Shown here: one piece after another, positions 26,472 through 37,894 of the stretch
Layout: each line of letters starts with the position of its first letter
Position numbering within the stretch: position 1 is the first letter of the stretch
NCBI GenBank assembly: GCA_002914805.1
Contig: JXTB01000187.1
Coordinates: forward strand, 320,619-384,618
DNA: 64,000 bases
Reading direction: 5' to 3'
Source: Parasponia andersonii
Lineage: Eukaryota > Streptophyta > Magnoliopsida > Rosales > Cannabaceae
Position numbers and translations under genes: made by a program
The notes under the pieces: generated by a model
Told to the model about the DNA's origin: nothing
The model's database searches: none
What the model saw: the letters and a program-made list of their open reading frames with translations, nothing else

Positions 26472-26789
26472 TTGCCAATTCAATAGGTATTTTTTTCCTT
26501 TACACATGGGTAGGTATTTTTTTTTTAGTAATTGGATCACCATCTAATAGTGATTTAATGGTTATAATGAAGTACATGAAAAGACGTACATCATTAATGC
26601 TCTCTCTCTCTCTTATTTTTTACAATAAAAAAATGTGCATACTAAATTTTCATTTCGATACCTATGCATTGGTAAAAAAAAAAAATTAATTTGATCTTTT
26701 TGCCTTGATACTTTTTACAGGTTATGAACTTCCTGCAAAAGTTGGTAGAGTGGAAACGGCAGTCACTAAGGGGGCAGGCCATGCTGTGA
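24025..26789 (+). CDS. TPP: Trehalose-6-phosphate phosphatase (11 coding exons)
   Basis: Removes phosphate from trehalose 6-phosphate to give trehalose, so it controls the sugar-status signal T6P (EC 3.1.3.12). Exons: 24025-24291, 24390-24530, 24649-24720, 24857-24949, 25063-25122, 25232-25333, 25449-25526, 25659-25728, 26045-26115, 26255-26347, 26721-26789. All introns are GT-AG, and the joined frame is 371 residues, the usual length. HAD phosphatase motifs are intact: [10 protein letters not shown] with catalytic Asp116 and Asp118, AIVSGR (motif II), GKALEFLL and [11 protein letters not shown] (308 onward). The N-terminus (MTNQNVVV, then [20 protein letters not shown]) resembles the Arabidopsis TPPI/TPPJ branch. 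The ATG follows GGAAAAAACGGAT directly after the leader intron. A MITE fills most of the last intron (26348-26720). No disrupted residue is seen; the gene looks functional. The exact subfamily is my recollection of the family, not a computed tree. Confidence 0.96.
26430..26690 (+). mobile_element. (TA)n-flanked MITE-like element, copy B, in the last TPP intron
   Basis: A (TA)n run of about 40 bp (26430-26469) precedes GGTTGCCAATTCAATAGG. The central GGATCACCATCTAATAGTG and the AAAATGTGCATACTAAATTT block match copy A. The right inverted repeat is worn (GGTAAAAAAAAAAA, then TTGATC) and there is no right (TA)n tract. It occupies over half of the 373-nt intron but leaves both splice sites clear. 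Confidence 0.7.
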
Positions 26790-28130
26790 AAATGTTGTAT
26801 ATATATCATATAGAATATTATTGTATTTCCACCCTTTGCCAAAATATTTTAAGGGTGTAATCGGTCTACGTAATTTCTTGTTTAGGATTATTAAGAATAG
26901 AAAGAGAGGTGGGAAAGGGACAAGAAAAGGGAAAAAGAAAATATTTCTAACTTTTTTCTTGGCCTTATCAAGGGCCTTGTACATCCTGTAGCCATCCTTG
27001 TACAAGGAGAAAGCAGTAATGTAATTTTGCAAAGTTTCTAATTAATGCATAGATCTCTCTCTCTCATGTGTACATACCGTATATTTTAAATGGGTAACAA
27101 AAGTAATTAGAAATATAAGTGCTGAAGAACAGATTTTGGGTGTGCACACTGCACATGTAGAAAAAATTTGTAGGATAAATAACCCTGTTTGATCTCTAAA
27201 ATAATGGGATAGTCTCACTTAGGCCCGAAATTTTAAATTTGTCATTTCAGTTTTGTGAATTGTCAAAAGTAGTTCTCCTTAGTCCTTTTTGCTATAGTAT
27301 ATTTAGTTTGATTTTTAACAGAAAGATCACATGAACTCCTTTCTTTTTATTAATTTATCAATGAGATTTTAACATGAAATCGAGTAATTGAAAAAGTAAA
27401 ATGAAGATGCACATTGTTTGAGGGAAAAATCAGCTTTGCAAATACACAATATAACATTTAACGAAAGATCTCCAAAATGTGATACTTCATAGAAATAAAT
27501 ATAAAACAGATGGTGCACATAAACACATGTTTCTTAAATTAAAAATCAAGTTGAATGTAACAAAAAAGACTAATATAGGACAATTTTGATAATTTGAGGA
27601 CCAAAATGATAAAACTTAAAACTAAAGGATTAAAGTGAGATTTTTCTAATAATTTAGGGACCAACTTTAATTTTAAAATTTAATTGTAGCATATCAAAAC
27701 AATGTGAACATTCTTGGGTTATTACTAGGAAGTTGAACAAATTAGATAAAACCCTTCTGTAATCATTTTTTTTAAATTGAAAAAAAGACAAGCTAACGAT
27801 GTTTTCTAAACTAACGAACGAAATTGGTGATGATGATGATGCTCATTTGAGAAGGAAATAGAAGAAAGAGTTAGATAGTTATCTTCCACTCACAGCAAAA
27901 AAATTAAAAAAAAAAACACATTATTGAAAGTACTTACCCACGTAATATGCGCACAAAAAGAATAAGAATTTAAAAGGGTCCAAACCTTTACTTATTATTT
28001 TTTTTTAAATAAAACAAAGTCTATACGTACTTCATTCTTTGAGATTAAATGTGGTGCAAGCCTGCAAGGTTTATTGGGTGCAAACAAAGTCTAATCTCTC
28101 AAATACATACAATAATAAACATTTTATTGC
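26790..28130. other. TPP 3' UTR and AT-rich intergenic stretch
   Basis: The TPP 3' UTR probably runs to about 27000-27060; no clean polyadenylation signal stands out. Beyond it the sequence is AT-rich without recognisable genes. Confidence 0.5.
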
Positions 28131-28144
28131 ACATTTATGAAATA

Positions 28145-28193
28145 TTCATATTATTAATTCATGTGCAATGAAATATTCATATTATTAATTCAA
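28145..28193 (+). repeat. Short direct repeat
   Basis: GAAATATTCATATTATTAAT occurs twice, about 29 bp apart. It is the first of three adjacent duplications in this 550-bp zone. Confidence 0.7.
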
Positions 28194-28233
28194 TGGCTAC
28201 ATATATCTAGTACATATTTATATTTAAGCACAT

Positions 28234-28358
28234 CCAACTATATTCGTACCAATTATATAATTTATAAGATATGATGATCATATGCTAGTATCAATCCAAA
28301 CTATATTCGTACCAATTATATAATTTATAAGATACGATGATCATATGCTAGTATCAAT
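28234..28358 (+). repeat. 61/62-bp tandem duplication
   Basis: The unit starts CCAACTATATTCG (28234) and again CCAAACTATATTCG (28295), each running to GCTAGTATCAAT. The copies differ by about two bases, so the event is young. Confidence 0.85.
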
Positions 28359-28484
28359 CCAAACATCCAGAGTAATGTTATATATCAAACTGAAAATGTA
28401 TCAGCTTTTTACTGAAATGACACTTAAAGTGAAAATTAATATTGGGATTAATATATTAATTTTATCTTTTAACGATATACTAAT

Positions 28485-28682
28485 ATTTTTTATAATGCTT
28501 GAAGTGTCCGTAGCATTATTCAAATGTCTATATGAGTTTGTATATGTAACTAGACACCGATTACTTTCAATAATTGTGGGAAAATTTTTTATAATGCTCG
28601 AAGTGTCCGTAGCATTATTCAAATGTCTATATGAGTTTGTATATGTAACTAGACACCGATTACTTTCAATAATTGTGGAAAA
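28485..28682 (+). repeat. 99-bp tandem duplication
   Basis: The unit from ATTTTTTATAATGC at 28485 repeats at 28584 with about two differences. Because 99 is divisible by three, an open frame of 150 codons (28345-28797) runs through both copies as a 33-residue repeat. I see no sign that the frame is a gene. Confidence 0.9.
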
Positions 28683-28689
28683 AAGCTAT

Positions 28690-28975
28690 ATATATATATA
28701 TCACCCCTTTGGTAGTAATTTTTTTTTTTTACTTATTACAAGTATCAATTTGACCAATAAAAATTTAATATGTATATTTTTTTATTATAAAAAATAAAAA
28801 ATAAAAAATATTAATAATACATACTTCTTTATACATTTTTATGTACTTTATTATAGTCATTATATTATCATTTAACGGTGATCCAATAACTAAAAAAAAA
28901 TATCTACGGATAAAATAAAAAAATACTTACATTAGCGACCGTATATATAACCATATATATATATGTATAGCATAT
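28690..28975 (-). mobile_element. (TA)n-flanked MITE-like element, copy C
   Basis: In reverse orientation to copy A. Shared blocks are AGTATCAATTTGACCAATAA, AAATTTAATATG, TTATTATAAAAAATAA and ACGGTGATCCAATAACTAA. Short TA tracts flank both sides (28686-28701 and about 28942-28974). The ends are worn. Confidence 0.65.
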
Positions 28976-31500
28976 ACTTAATTATTGACGAAATTCAGCG
29001 CCAAAAAAAAGAAATTATTGACGAAATAAATGTTATGAATCGTAATGAAATCAATCGTGCCTAATAACGTCATTTAAGTACAAATTTACGTATATGCTCT
29101 TGATTTTATTAATATAACATGAAACGTAGCCAATCACTTTTTTGTTTGTGCAAAGAGACCTGTACATCCGGAGTCATTATTGATTATGTACGTGTTACTG
29201 TTTTGTTTGTTTTTTCAATAAAGTGCTTCTCTTGGAGGTCAGCTAGATAGAGAGAGAGAGCGTGAGAGAGGGAGAGAGTTGATAGGTTTTAGAAACTAGA
29301 TATAGGCACTATATATAGCTATAAAGCACCTAACCTGTTATGACTTAAATCCGATCACAAGAGTAGATATAGGGACATAGCTAGGCCATGCCGTTTTAAA
29401 GAGGCCTTAATGTAGTTAAGGTTAAAATGGCTTTCATTTGAGGAATAGAATACGAGTTGTCACTTTGGGGAAGAACATCCATCTTCTTTAACCAGAAAAA
29501 GTAAATTTGCCTTTACATTATTGGTCTCATGGTATCCATTAATATTTCGCTTAAGACCTACAAATGCACCACATATGTATGCATCGAAATGATCATTATT
29601 TATTGATAAAAATAACTCTTTAGCTTTATATAATTGGCACCAACGGACTTCTCTTTCTGGTTTTATACGCCATCATATTGAGGCCTCGTGAATCTTATCT
29701 ATTCAAAGGACCATATAACATATATACATATATATATATGCGTTTTTTTTTTGGTAAAAATATATACATGCTTATTTATGATCTTTTCGTGCGTGTTTTA
29801 AAAAGCATTACTAAAACGAGCCTAACAAAAAGAACCGCATATATATGTCGAAATTTTTAAATGAAGGCATTAATAATTGGACCATTGTAAACTAATCATG
29901 GAGTCTTGTTAATATTGACGATAAAAGAAAGAAAAATTATCGCTCCAATTATATCACCTTTAGTCTCATCTCATACATATACATATGCTGAAGTCAAACT
30001 GGTCACCACTGACTATTGAACTAGACATTCAAGGCTTCGAAAAGATCTATATGTGCAACCAATTAAGTGGCTGGAAAAATAAGTTAAAAATTTCACCGTC
30101 TGATATAAACTATAGGTATCACTATTTATCCATCAGTCTATTCAATTTCTTTATCAGATTCCCGCTGGCATGAAAAAAAATAATTCTTTATGATATTCAT
30201 CTTCAGCGTCACAATTATGTATCCATATGTTATTGACTAATTATAATTATAATTCAGATATACTTAGATAAAATTTAATTTATTAATTAAATCATTCAAT
30301 AATGGACACTAGTGGTATCTTATAAAATTGCTAGCACCCAAAAAAGATACATCTTTATGATTTCCTTCCACATATTTTGGATTCAGAAAGAGTAGTAGAA
30401 TGTCAAGTGAAAAAAATCTGGCTATAAATACATATATATACATTTGGAGACTGTAGCTGAATATTCATGCACTTCACTGGTTGTTCCTTTTGGAGCCATC
30501 GATATGGACTAATTATCATCAAGTCATTACTATTCCAACTTCGTTGAGTTAATAGATCAATAATTGATTCATCCAACATGGATAAATAATCAAAATAATA
30601 TGTATATGTACATATATTGTAGCTGGTAATGATATAAAACTTTTTCCTTCAATTTCCTATTATTTTTAGTAGGACGTTTGTCCTTAGGTTATGAGATTGC
30701 ATTGCCAACTTTATTATTCGAAGGACTATAAACTAGGTTTGATTTGCTAGCTAGCTCCTCGATATCATGTATTCAAATTATATATTGTCTTTTACTATAG
30801 TAACGATGATATTCAAATATGATCACATTAAGCTTAATGTATAATGATTATAACTTTGCTTTGTCGCATCTCAATTCATGTATAGTTGCCTCCTTTTCCA
30901 CATACCACAGATGTACGTACAACCTTTTCTCAGACATTAAGAGAGAAAAAGGATTTGAAACAATTATAAACAATGTGCCTTTAAGATACCCTTTTTAAAA
31001 ACGACAACCTTTCTTTTTTTTATATAAGTAGAGAAATGAGTTGGCAAACATCAGTGAACTAATTAATATTATAAAAAGTCAATCGAAGCACAAATTATGT
31101 GAATTGACTGGATATTTTTAATGTATGTAGTACATCTAATATGAAAGCTGTGTCATTGTTTGAAACATCAAAATATATTCAAAACTATATAGGTAGCTTC
31201 ATTGGGCAGGGTTGTAGTACTGATCATGAGACACAAACATGAAAACAACTATATATGTTTTCGAAAAAAAAAAAAAAAAGAAAACAACTATATATAATTC
31301 CAGCGAATTATATGTATGTATATAGACAATATATATATATATATTTATATATATGTGGTAGTGTCAGATCCTATTAGGTTATAGCTATTCCTATTGCTCA
31401 CTAACAAAACAGCAAGTCCACCCATTGGGTATCGAGATTTGAAAGAACCCCACATAAAAGAATAGGAGGGAATCTGTATTCATAAATTTTTTTTAATTTT
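28976..31500. other. AT-rich intergenic stretch, no gene seen
   Basis: Several TA tracts and a GA-rich patch at 29248-29280. Reading frames are all short and unrecognised. Confidence 0.5.
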
Positions 31501-31506
31501 TTTTAT

Positions 31507-31773
31507 TTAACACAAGGAGAGACTAGAGATCAAAACATCAAAGGAGGAAGGATAACCTTTTTGGTTAGGTTTGTGAAAGTGAAACCCACCACTTGGTAGG
31601 GAATCTATGGTTGAATGAGGAGTTGGAATCCACTTAAAAGGGTTTTTTGATGTGAAGAAATTAAAATGCATGGGATTTTTGGAATAGGGACAGTAACATG
31701 GCTCCAAAGCTTTGACAACCTCGGCTCTTTCGGACGTGGAAAGATGGAGTCCACTAGATAAAACTCTCATCAT
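31507..31773 (-). CDS. Hypothetical small protein, 88 residues (weak candidate)
   Basis: An ATG-to-stop frame lies in a patch less AT-rich than its surroundings. A TATA-like GGATATAATAG lies about 100 bp upstream on the minus strand. The product is rich in Ser, Pro, Phe and His (GFHFHKPNQKGYPSSF) with no signal peptide, membrane segment or domain I know. It could be a small peptide gene, an exon fragment or chance. Confidence 0.2.
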   Translation of the reverse strand: MMRVLSSGLHLSTSERAEVVKALEPCYCPYSKNPMHFNFFTSKNPFKWIPTPHSTIDSLPSGGFHFHKPNQKGYPSSFDVLISSLSLC

Positions 31774-32900
31774 TGGTGCCTTAACAGAATTAAACTATGT
31801 ATCTTTGCCGCCTTCAATTACTGGTCGGAAACGAAAGTAAAATCCCCCCTCTTCCTGGCCCCGGCCCTATTATATCCCAACTCTCATTACTAAAATCTTC
31901 CCTTCTTTCAGAACTTTGGAAAAAGGTACCAACTTTTTTAGATCTCCTTTCCATTTTATTTATATATGTAAACCATATAGTATAATTTAATATATGTGAC
32001 CCAAGTCTTTAATGCAATATATTGGAGATTTGGTAGTGCATATATCCCTCTTGTTCCCATCAACCCAAACCTCCAAATAAATATGCATATACATATACTT
32101 TTATACATATTGAACACTTTTTGTGTAACAACCGGGCCATTCCCATTATTATAAGCCTGTGATTCCTATAATTAAACACTTGGATAGTGAGTTGGAGTTA
32201 TAATATCTTGTATGGGAGAGGAAACTTTTGGCATGCATTTGGGTGTCAGAAGTTCATGTTGGCTCTAGATGGCCCAAAGCATACGTGTTGAAAACTTAGC
32301 AAATGGGTGAAATAGATTTTTACATTTGTGGTGCCCTAGGGTAATGATCCCGGCATTGAGGGTCGAGCCACGAATAGTGTGGTGGTTTTTCTCTTGGAAT
32401 ACTATAAATATATAAATATAAATGTATGTATTATGCATATATATGTACTTTTGGTGGTTTTGGGGGTTCGGTTTAATTCATTGGCTTGGATGTGCCCCAA
32501 ACTCTTTGGTCACATGGATCCCCATGTGACCCAGATGCCCTAGTTATGGGGAACAAGTGAATAGAGCCTTATGGTGGAAATGGGTCATTGGTCGGTACCT
32601 GTCAGAATCCCCGGCCTCACTTGTATGAAAAAGATTGATGAGGAATATGTGAAATAATTGGTTAAAACGTATGAAATAATTGGTATGTGTTGTTTTGCTT
32701 TGGTTCAACATTTCCACGCATGAATGAAAGTTTTTCTCTGGATGCAACACGTATGAATATTAATTCATATATATATATATATAAAATGGCAAGTGTTAAA
32801 CTATATATTATTATCTATTTGTGGGGGGAATATAATGTACATATGTAAAATTTACGTAGTCTCAATTATGAATATATAATGATAAGGTGGTTACTCATCG
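31774..32900. other. Intergenic stretch, no gene seen
   Basis: A moderately GC-richer patch at 32300-32650 holds a palindrome, CACATGGATCCCCATGTG (32511-32528), and a TATA-like ACTATAAATATATAAATA (32399-32416). No transcript product is recognised. Confidence 0.4.
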
Positions 32901-33186
32901 TGTATATATATATATATGGGCATCAATCCAGTAGGTATTTTTTTTTTTTTACCTATGTATAGGTATCAATTTGGCCAATAAAAATTTAGCATGCATATTT
33001 TTTTATTGTAAAAAATAAGAAAGAGAAAGAGCATTAATGATGCACATCTTTTTATGCACTTTATTATAACTATTGGATCACCATTAAATGGTTTAATGGT
33101 GATCCAACGGCTAAAAAAAAATACCTATTCATAGGTAAAAAGAAAAAATACCTATTAGATTGACAACCATATATATATATATATAT
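32901..33186 (-). mobile_element. (TA)n-flanked MITE-like element, copy D
   Basis: Between TA tracts, from GGGCATCAATCCAGTAGG (about 32918) to TTAGATTGACAACC (about 33169). The inner palindrome is longest here: GGATCACCATTAAATGG followed by TTTAATGGTGATCC. The ends are good inverted repeats, with ACCTATGTATAGGT on one side and ACCTATTCATAGGT on the other. Confidence 0.8.
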
Positions 33187-33475
33187 ACCTATTGGATTGA
33201 CAACTATATATATATATATATATATATAGGGCACCAATCCAGTAGGTATTTATTTTTTTTACCTATGCATAAGTATCAATTTGGCCAATGAAAATTTAGC
33301 ATGCATATTTTTTTATTGTAAAAAGTAAGAGAGAGAAAGAGCATTAATGATGCACGTCTTTTCATGCATTTCATTATAACCATTGGATCACCGTTAGATA
33401 GTGATCCAACAGCTAAAAAAAAATAACTACCTATAGGTAAAAAAAAAAGACCTATTAGATTAGCAACCATATATC
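33187..33475 (-). mobile_element. (TA)n-flanked MITE-like element, copy E, plus an end fragment
   Basis: A lone end fragment (CCTATTGGATTGACAAC, 33188-33204) is followed by (TA)n and a full copy from GGGCACCAATCCAGTAGG (about 33229) to TTAGATTAGCAACC (about 33469). It is the closest relative of copy D. The arrangement suggests nested or tandem insertion into the same TA microsatellite. Confidence 0.8.
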
Positions 33476-35455
33476 AGGTAAGAGATCAACTAAAAGTACG
33501 TCTTTAAAAAAAATTAAGAAAAAGCTCAATTTTTAATTCGAAACTAAGCTAATCATCAGTTTGTTAAAGTGTTTCCTCCCTTTCTACCCAGCCGCTTCTC
33601 TATATTTCCATATGCAACAATATAGCTAGTTGTATAGCTTTTTACATTAATAAACTAAACAGATTAAAGACATTGACATAAGGTCGAGGGAGGAAAAAAA
33701 AATGCCTGAGTCAGCTTCGCATCAGTCAAGTTTGCTTTCGGTTATTTATATTTATGTGGGATTTTCTCGAATTTTGCGCGCGTGAAAAAAGACTAAAGAA
33801 ACAATAAAGAAAAGTACAAAATTAAAAAAAGTATAAATATCACAAAAGAAAAGATAAAAAAACTTATTGAACCCCATTAAAATTAAGGGTGATACAGATT
33901 ATGTTTTCCAACTTAACATGCATGTGCAAGTGCAAGAAAGAGAGAAAAAAAAAAAAGAAAAAAAAAAGTGGGAATCCCTTTAAAACACTTGTATAATTAC
34001 AAAAGTTGTAAAAGCTATTTCAAGTGAAAAAGGAAATATATTGGCCTGGCTTGTTCTAAGGTGTCCATTGTCCATTGTTCTCAAACTATTAGCTCAGAGT
34101 ACACCACTAAAGTTTTCCTCCTTTTGTCCAACACTCTTTTAAAGTACCACCTGCTTAAAGCTACTTGCTTTATGTTTAGAAGAGAGGAAAAAAAAAATGT
34201 CTCATACAATAATGGTTCCACTTAAATGTACGTAAGAAATGGATCCACCCATCTTTGTGTATATGATACAACATATGGGGAATGCCCTTTTACCTATATT
34301 GAAACTCATTATTTAACGCGATCGAGTTGAAAACTTTCAAAAGTCATCGAAATTAATCCTGTGTAGAAAGTTTCAAACTCACGTACAAAGCTATATGGTT
34401 TTGACAAATATTAAACTTGCAAGTACAAGTACGTGTTAAGGAAAATAGGTACAGTAGATGAGCTTTCAATTAAATTCGACATGAGGACACATTTCCTACA
34501 AGTAGCTCTACTAGCTAGTGTTACCTTTTTAATTTGTTCACGAAAACTTGTCATATTGTCACGAATCCAGCCATGGGACTTACGTCTTGGCCTACTGAAT
34601 CTCGAATACTTGTTGAAAGTGGTTGAAGAACGGTTCTGCTACATGGAATTATAAGCATTGGGCTCATTTCGTAAGGCATCCATGAGTGCCTTGTTTGTTG
34701 TTTGGGCTGCTATAATGGGCTGCTTCGGCTACTGCCCGTTCTGGAAGGGTAATTTCATAGATAGCAGTTTCAAACAAAAGTATTAGCTTTTTAGCAGTTT
34801 TAGGGAAAACAAGTTACTATAAAATAAAGCTTATAGCAACTAAGAAAGTTCACCTCAACTTAAATTCCAACGTTCTGGATTGTTGGTGCTCGTCTTGTGA
34901 GTTAATGAGAAATGGACGAACTAGGACCATTTTGAGGCACCAATGATATTTTTTAGAGCCGCAAAGTGGTTTTTATATTTTTGAAGGGTGATTAGGAGAA
35001 TGATTGTTGGTCATATTTCAAGGTGACTTTTTTAGAAGTATTCTGTTACGAGTTACTAACTAGAATGATTATTGGTCACAAATCAATAACCAATAGTCAT
35101 ACTATTCTAAATTAATTATGACCCGACTGTTGGCGGTCAAAATTTTTTTTGGGCTCAATAAACAGGGGTCTATGAAGGATTATCAGGCACACTAGGCCAT
35201 TGGGCTAACAAAATAATTAAGCCCAAATACTCATGCTCACATGAACCCAAGTATTATGTTATACATGCAAATTCATGCTTTCATGATACTGCTATATAAA
35301 GAAAACTGAGTACAAAAACACATTATTTCATACAAAAAGGAATATATAATCTTTCCACTAGGCTTTGCTCCAGTTAACAGGGTATTAATGAGGGTATTGC
35401 TTGGGATTTCTTCCAATATAAATGTTTAAGTATGATTATGTGATGGGTCATAATC
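33476..35455. other. AT-rich intergenic stretch, no gene seen
   Basis: No domain, RNA gene or element recognised. The frame at 34433-34654 encodes nothing familiar. Confidence 0.5.
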
Positions 35456-35459
35456 CAAC

Positions 35460-35668
35460 AGTCTATTTTAAGTATTCTGTTTTTTAGCCGTTGGATTATT
35501 ATTTAATGGCCACTATAATTTGAATAGTTAAAAAAAATAATAACAGTAAATGCACATTGTTTAGTGATTTTTTTTCCTATTTTTTATTATAAAAAAACGT
35601 ATGTAATAAATTTTAATTAAACAAAATAATACCTATAAATATGTATTAAAAAGGAAACATTGGTGCCC
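35460..35668 (+). mobile_element. Diverged MITE-like element, copy F
   Basis: Shares TTTTTTAGCCGTTGGAT, ATTTAATGG and the TTTTTTATTATAAAAAA block with the other copies, but lacks flanking (TA)n. Its end block (TGCACATTGTTTAGTGATTT) matches copy G better than A-E, suggesting a subfamily. A 22-bp direct repeat (CATTGGTGCCCTTATCTGAT and a variant) follows at 35664-35703. Confidence 0.45.
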
Positions 35669-35704
35669 TTATCTGATTCCATTGGTACCCTTATCTGATT
35701 CCTT

Positions 35705-37505
35705 ATCAATGTTTTGGGTTATTTGGTTCTTCATTAGAGACTTGTTTGTCTGCGGTTTGGTATTCTTTTTTGTCAATAAACTTTGGGATTTGGGTAGAAA
35801 ATGATGGTTCTACAAGTGGGTTCCACCTAGTTGAAATGTGTGTAGAATTTTAATGCTTTCCCATTTTTCTTTTGTTTATTAAAAAAAATCAAAAACTTAG
35901 GAGCTTGGGAGCATATAATTTTCTAAATTAAATTATTGAAGGCAATAAAAGGGTGAAAATTAAAGTGTGTATGGTGTTGTGTATGGTGTTTTATAAAAGA
36001 ATTAGAAATATATGGTGGACTCAGTTTTTTTTTCTAAATCTGGTATCATATTTTTTAAAAAAACAATATCATATTTTAAAAAGATTTTAAAAAAAATATC
36101 ATTTTTTAAAATAGTAATTAGTAGCCGGTAATCAATTTTCGAGCACTAGTAATTAGTAACCACATACATTTATAACTGTTAACTGGTAATCAGTTTTCAG
36201 GCACTAGTAACTAGAAACTATTTTCAAAATGGTATTTTCTAAGTATTTTTAAAAAGTGGTATTATTCTAAAAAAATCTGACCCACTGTACTTTTTTGTAA
36301 TTATTTTTTGTTTTTGTGAGTAGAAGTGTTAGAAACCCATAAAAATTGATCTTATAAGCTCAATTCTTTGAATTTCTAGCCCAAAAAACAAGTCCAAGAA
36401 AAAGAATTATCCAAAGCTCCAAAATAGAAGCAACACAATCCAAATCTAGAACAAACAAACGTAGCATATTTCGATATTAAGAGCCAAAAGTCCCTCCTAA
36501 TAAGCTATATGTTAGAGCCAGTTATCCTTGCCAATACTTTGATTTATTGCTAGCGAAGGAAAAAATAAGTTTTGCATACCAATTTTATCCTTTTTTGCCT
36601 TCACATTTGATAAGTCTCTTTTATCATTATTTCACTTGTCTTTCTCAACTTTAGAGAACCATTTGAAGCTAAAAATTAGTGCTGAGAATTAGTTGAATGA
36701 GAGATCTGTGTGAGTTGTTTGTTTAGGGAAAGTGTGCTATTAAAAGACAGGCGACAAGTTGTGCTAATATATTTACAATCACCCAAATTTATCTTGAATT
36801 TTCCGGGTCACCCTAAATTTTCACTTAATTTGAGTTACAGTTCTTTTCTATTATTATTTTTCTGTATTTTGATTCAGTTTGCTCATTGGTTTGCCTTTTT
36901 AAATAGGTGCTTTTATTCGTACTATTAGATTTTAATTTGTACTGGTGCAATTGCTTTACTTTCGTTTTTTTTATGAAACAAAGGAAACAAAAGCAAGCAA
37001 AAGGCATATAGAATAGAGAAACAAAGCCACTATTTAAAGTATTTTTACTGACTCTAGGCCTATTAATATTATCTTTCTGCTTCGACTTGAGTTTAGGATA
37101 GACAATCCCCCAGCTGTGTTCAACCCCAACAACCACGAGTTCCATTTGTCTTTGTGCTCTTGTTGAACCGTCTTCAACTTCGTCCAAGAATCATACGTAC
37201 CCATGTGGAATCACAGATGCATATGTCTCTCCAAGTCCCCAAATATTATTGCAAGTGAGGGAGAAGGATAAACAACATAACTGAAGCTTCTTCAACCAAA
37301 TTAATTAACTTGATTAGCTGACTCATGGAGGACAATGGCTTTCTTATTAGCAGAGCTCTTGTTATCCATGTTATTTAAATGATCCTCAGCATAATATTCT
37401 TCAATATTTGATTGGTAATATTATCATTATTTAGACCAATAGAATCTTCCTCATGAGACCTATTCCGAGTTTGATTTATGAAAGCACACCCAAACTTAAT
37501 ATGTG
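35705..37505. other. AT-rich intergenic stretch, possible copia-type LTR, no gene
   Basis: From about 36326 (TGTTAGAAACCC) to about 36930 the sequence has the style of an LTR, but no partner or primer site is seen. The 120-codon minus-strand frame at 36825-37187 has no recognisable domain. Confidence 0.35.
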
Positions 37506-37509
37506 TGTT

Positions 37510-37890
37510 TTTGATTAGTTGGATTGAAATATGGCGTCCATTGTTGGAGACTCGTCACCCTATGTTTCAATGACTGAGCACCTCCTGACAAAATTCCATT
37601 ACGATCTCATTCATTAGAGAAATAAATATTATTGCAACCTCTTCCTAGGGATAAGCCGCCTATATATTCGAGTTTATAACTCTTAACTTCAATAGTTGAG
37701 CTTTTAAATTTAAAAGCTTCGAAGGCTAGTCTCCTTTTAAAAGAAAAACACGACAATTCAATGATGATTTACAAAGTTGAAGACCTTTTTGACAGACATC
37801 CTCATTAATTTTCATAGATATCTAATCACATTTACGAACCACCTTGATTAATAGGTTTGCAATAGGAATGCTAGTTCTTCGAATAACATC
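37510..37890 (-). pseudogene. LINE ORF1-type DUF4283 domain relic
   Basis: On the minus strand the segments SLNCRVFLLKGD, LLNLKAQLLKL, PLGRGCNNIYFSNE, GAQSLKHRVTSLQQW and FNPTN occur in this order. They follow the DUF4283 (PF14111) pattern of plant L1-type LINE ORF1 proteins (RVxLxKGxxPxKLxDLKxKL, then GKGYxxxxF, then WxPxFNP). Several stops lie between them. The next 180 bp (to about 37330) also read open with one frameshift (AFINQTRNRSHEED, then AEDHLNNMDNKSSANKK) and may be the rest of the same protein. No reverse transcriptase domain is nearby, so this is a dead, truncated copy. Confidence 0.6.
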
Positions 37891-37894
37891 TGTA

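Noticed and set aside
28345..28797. A 150-codon frame with a 33-residue repeat
   Set aside because: It exists because a 99-bp duplication preserves frame and it then runs into a MITE; composition is that of AT-rich noncoding DNA.
32480..32560. A microRNA-type hairpin around the CACATGG/CCATGTG palindrome
   Set aside because: The palindrome is too short for a plant pre-miRNA, and I match no known miRNA sequence to it.
36326..36930. A copia-type LTR
   Set aside because: LTR-like phrasing only; no partner LTR, primer site, polypurine tract or target duplication, so it is mentioned only as a possibility.
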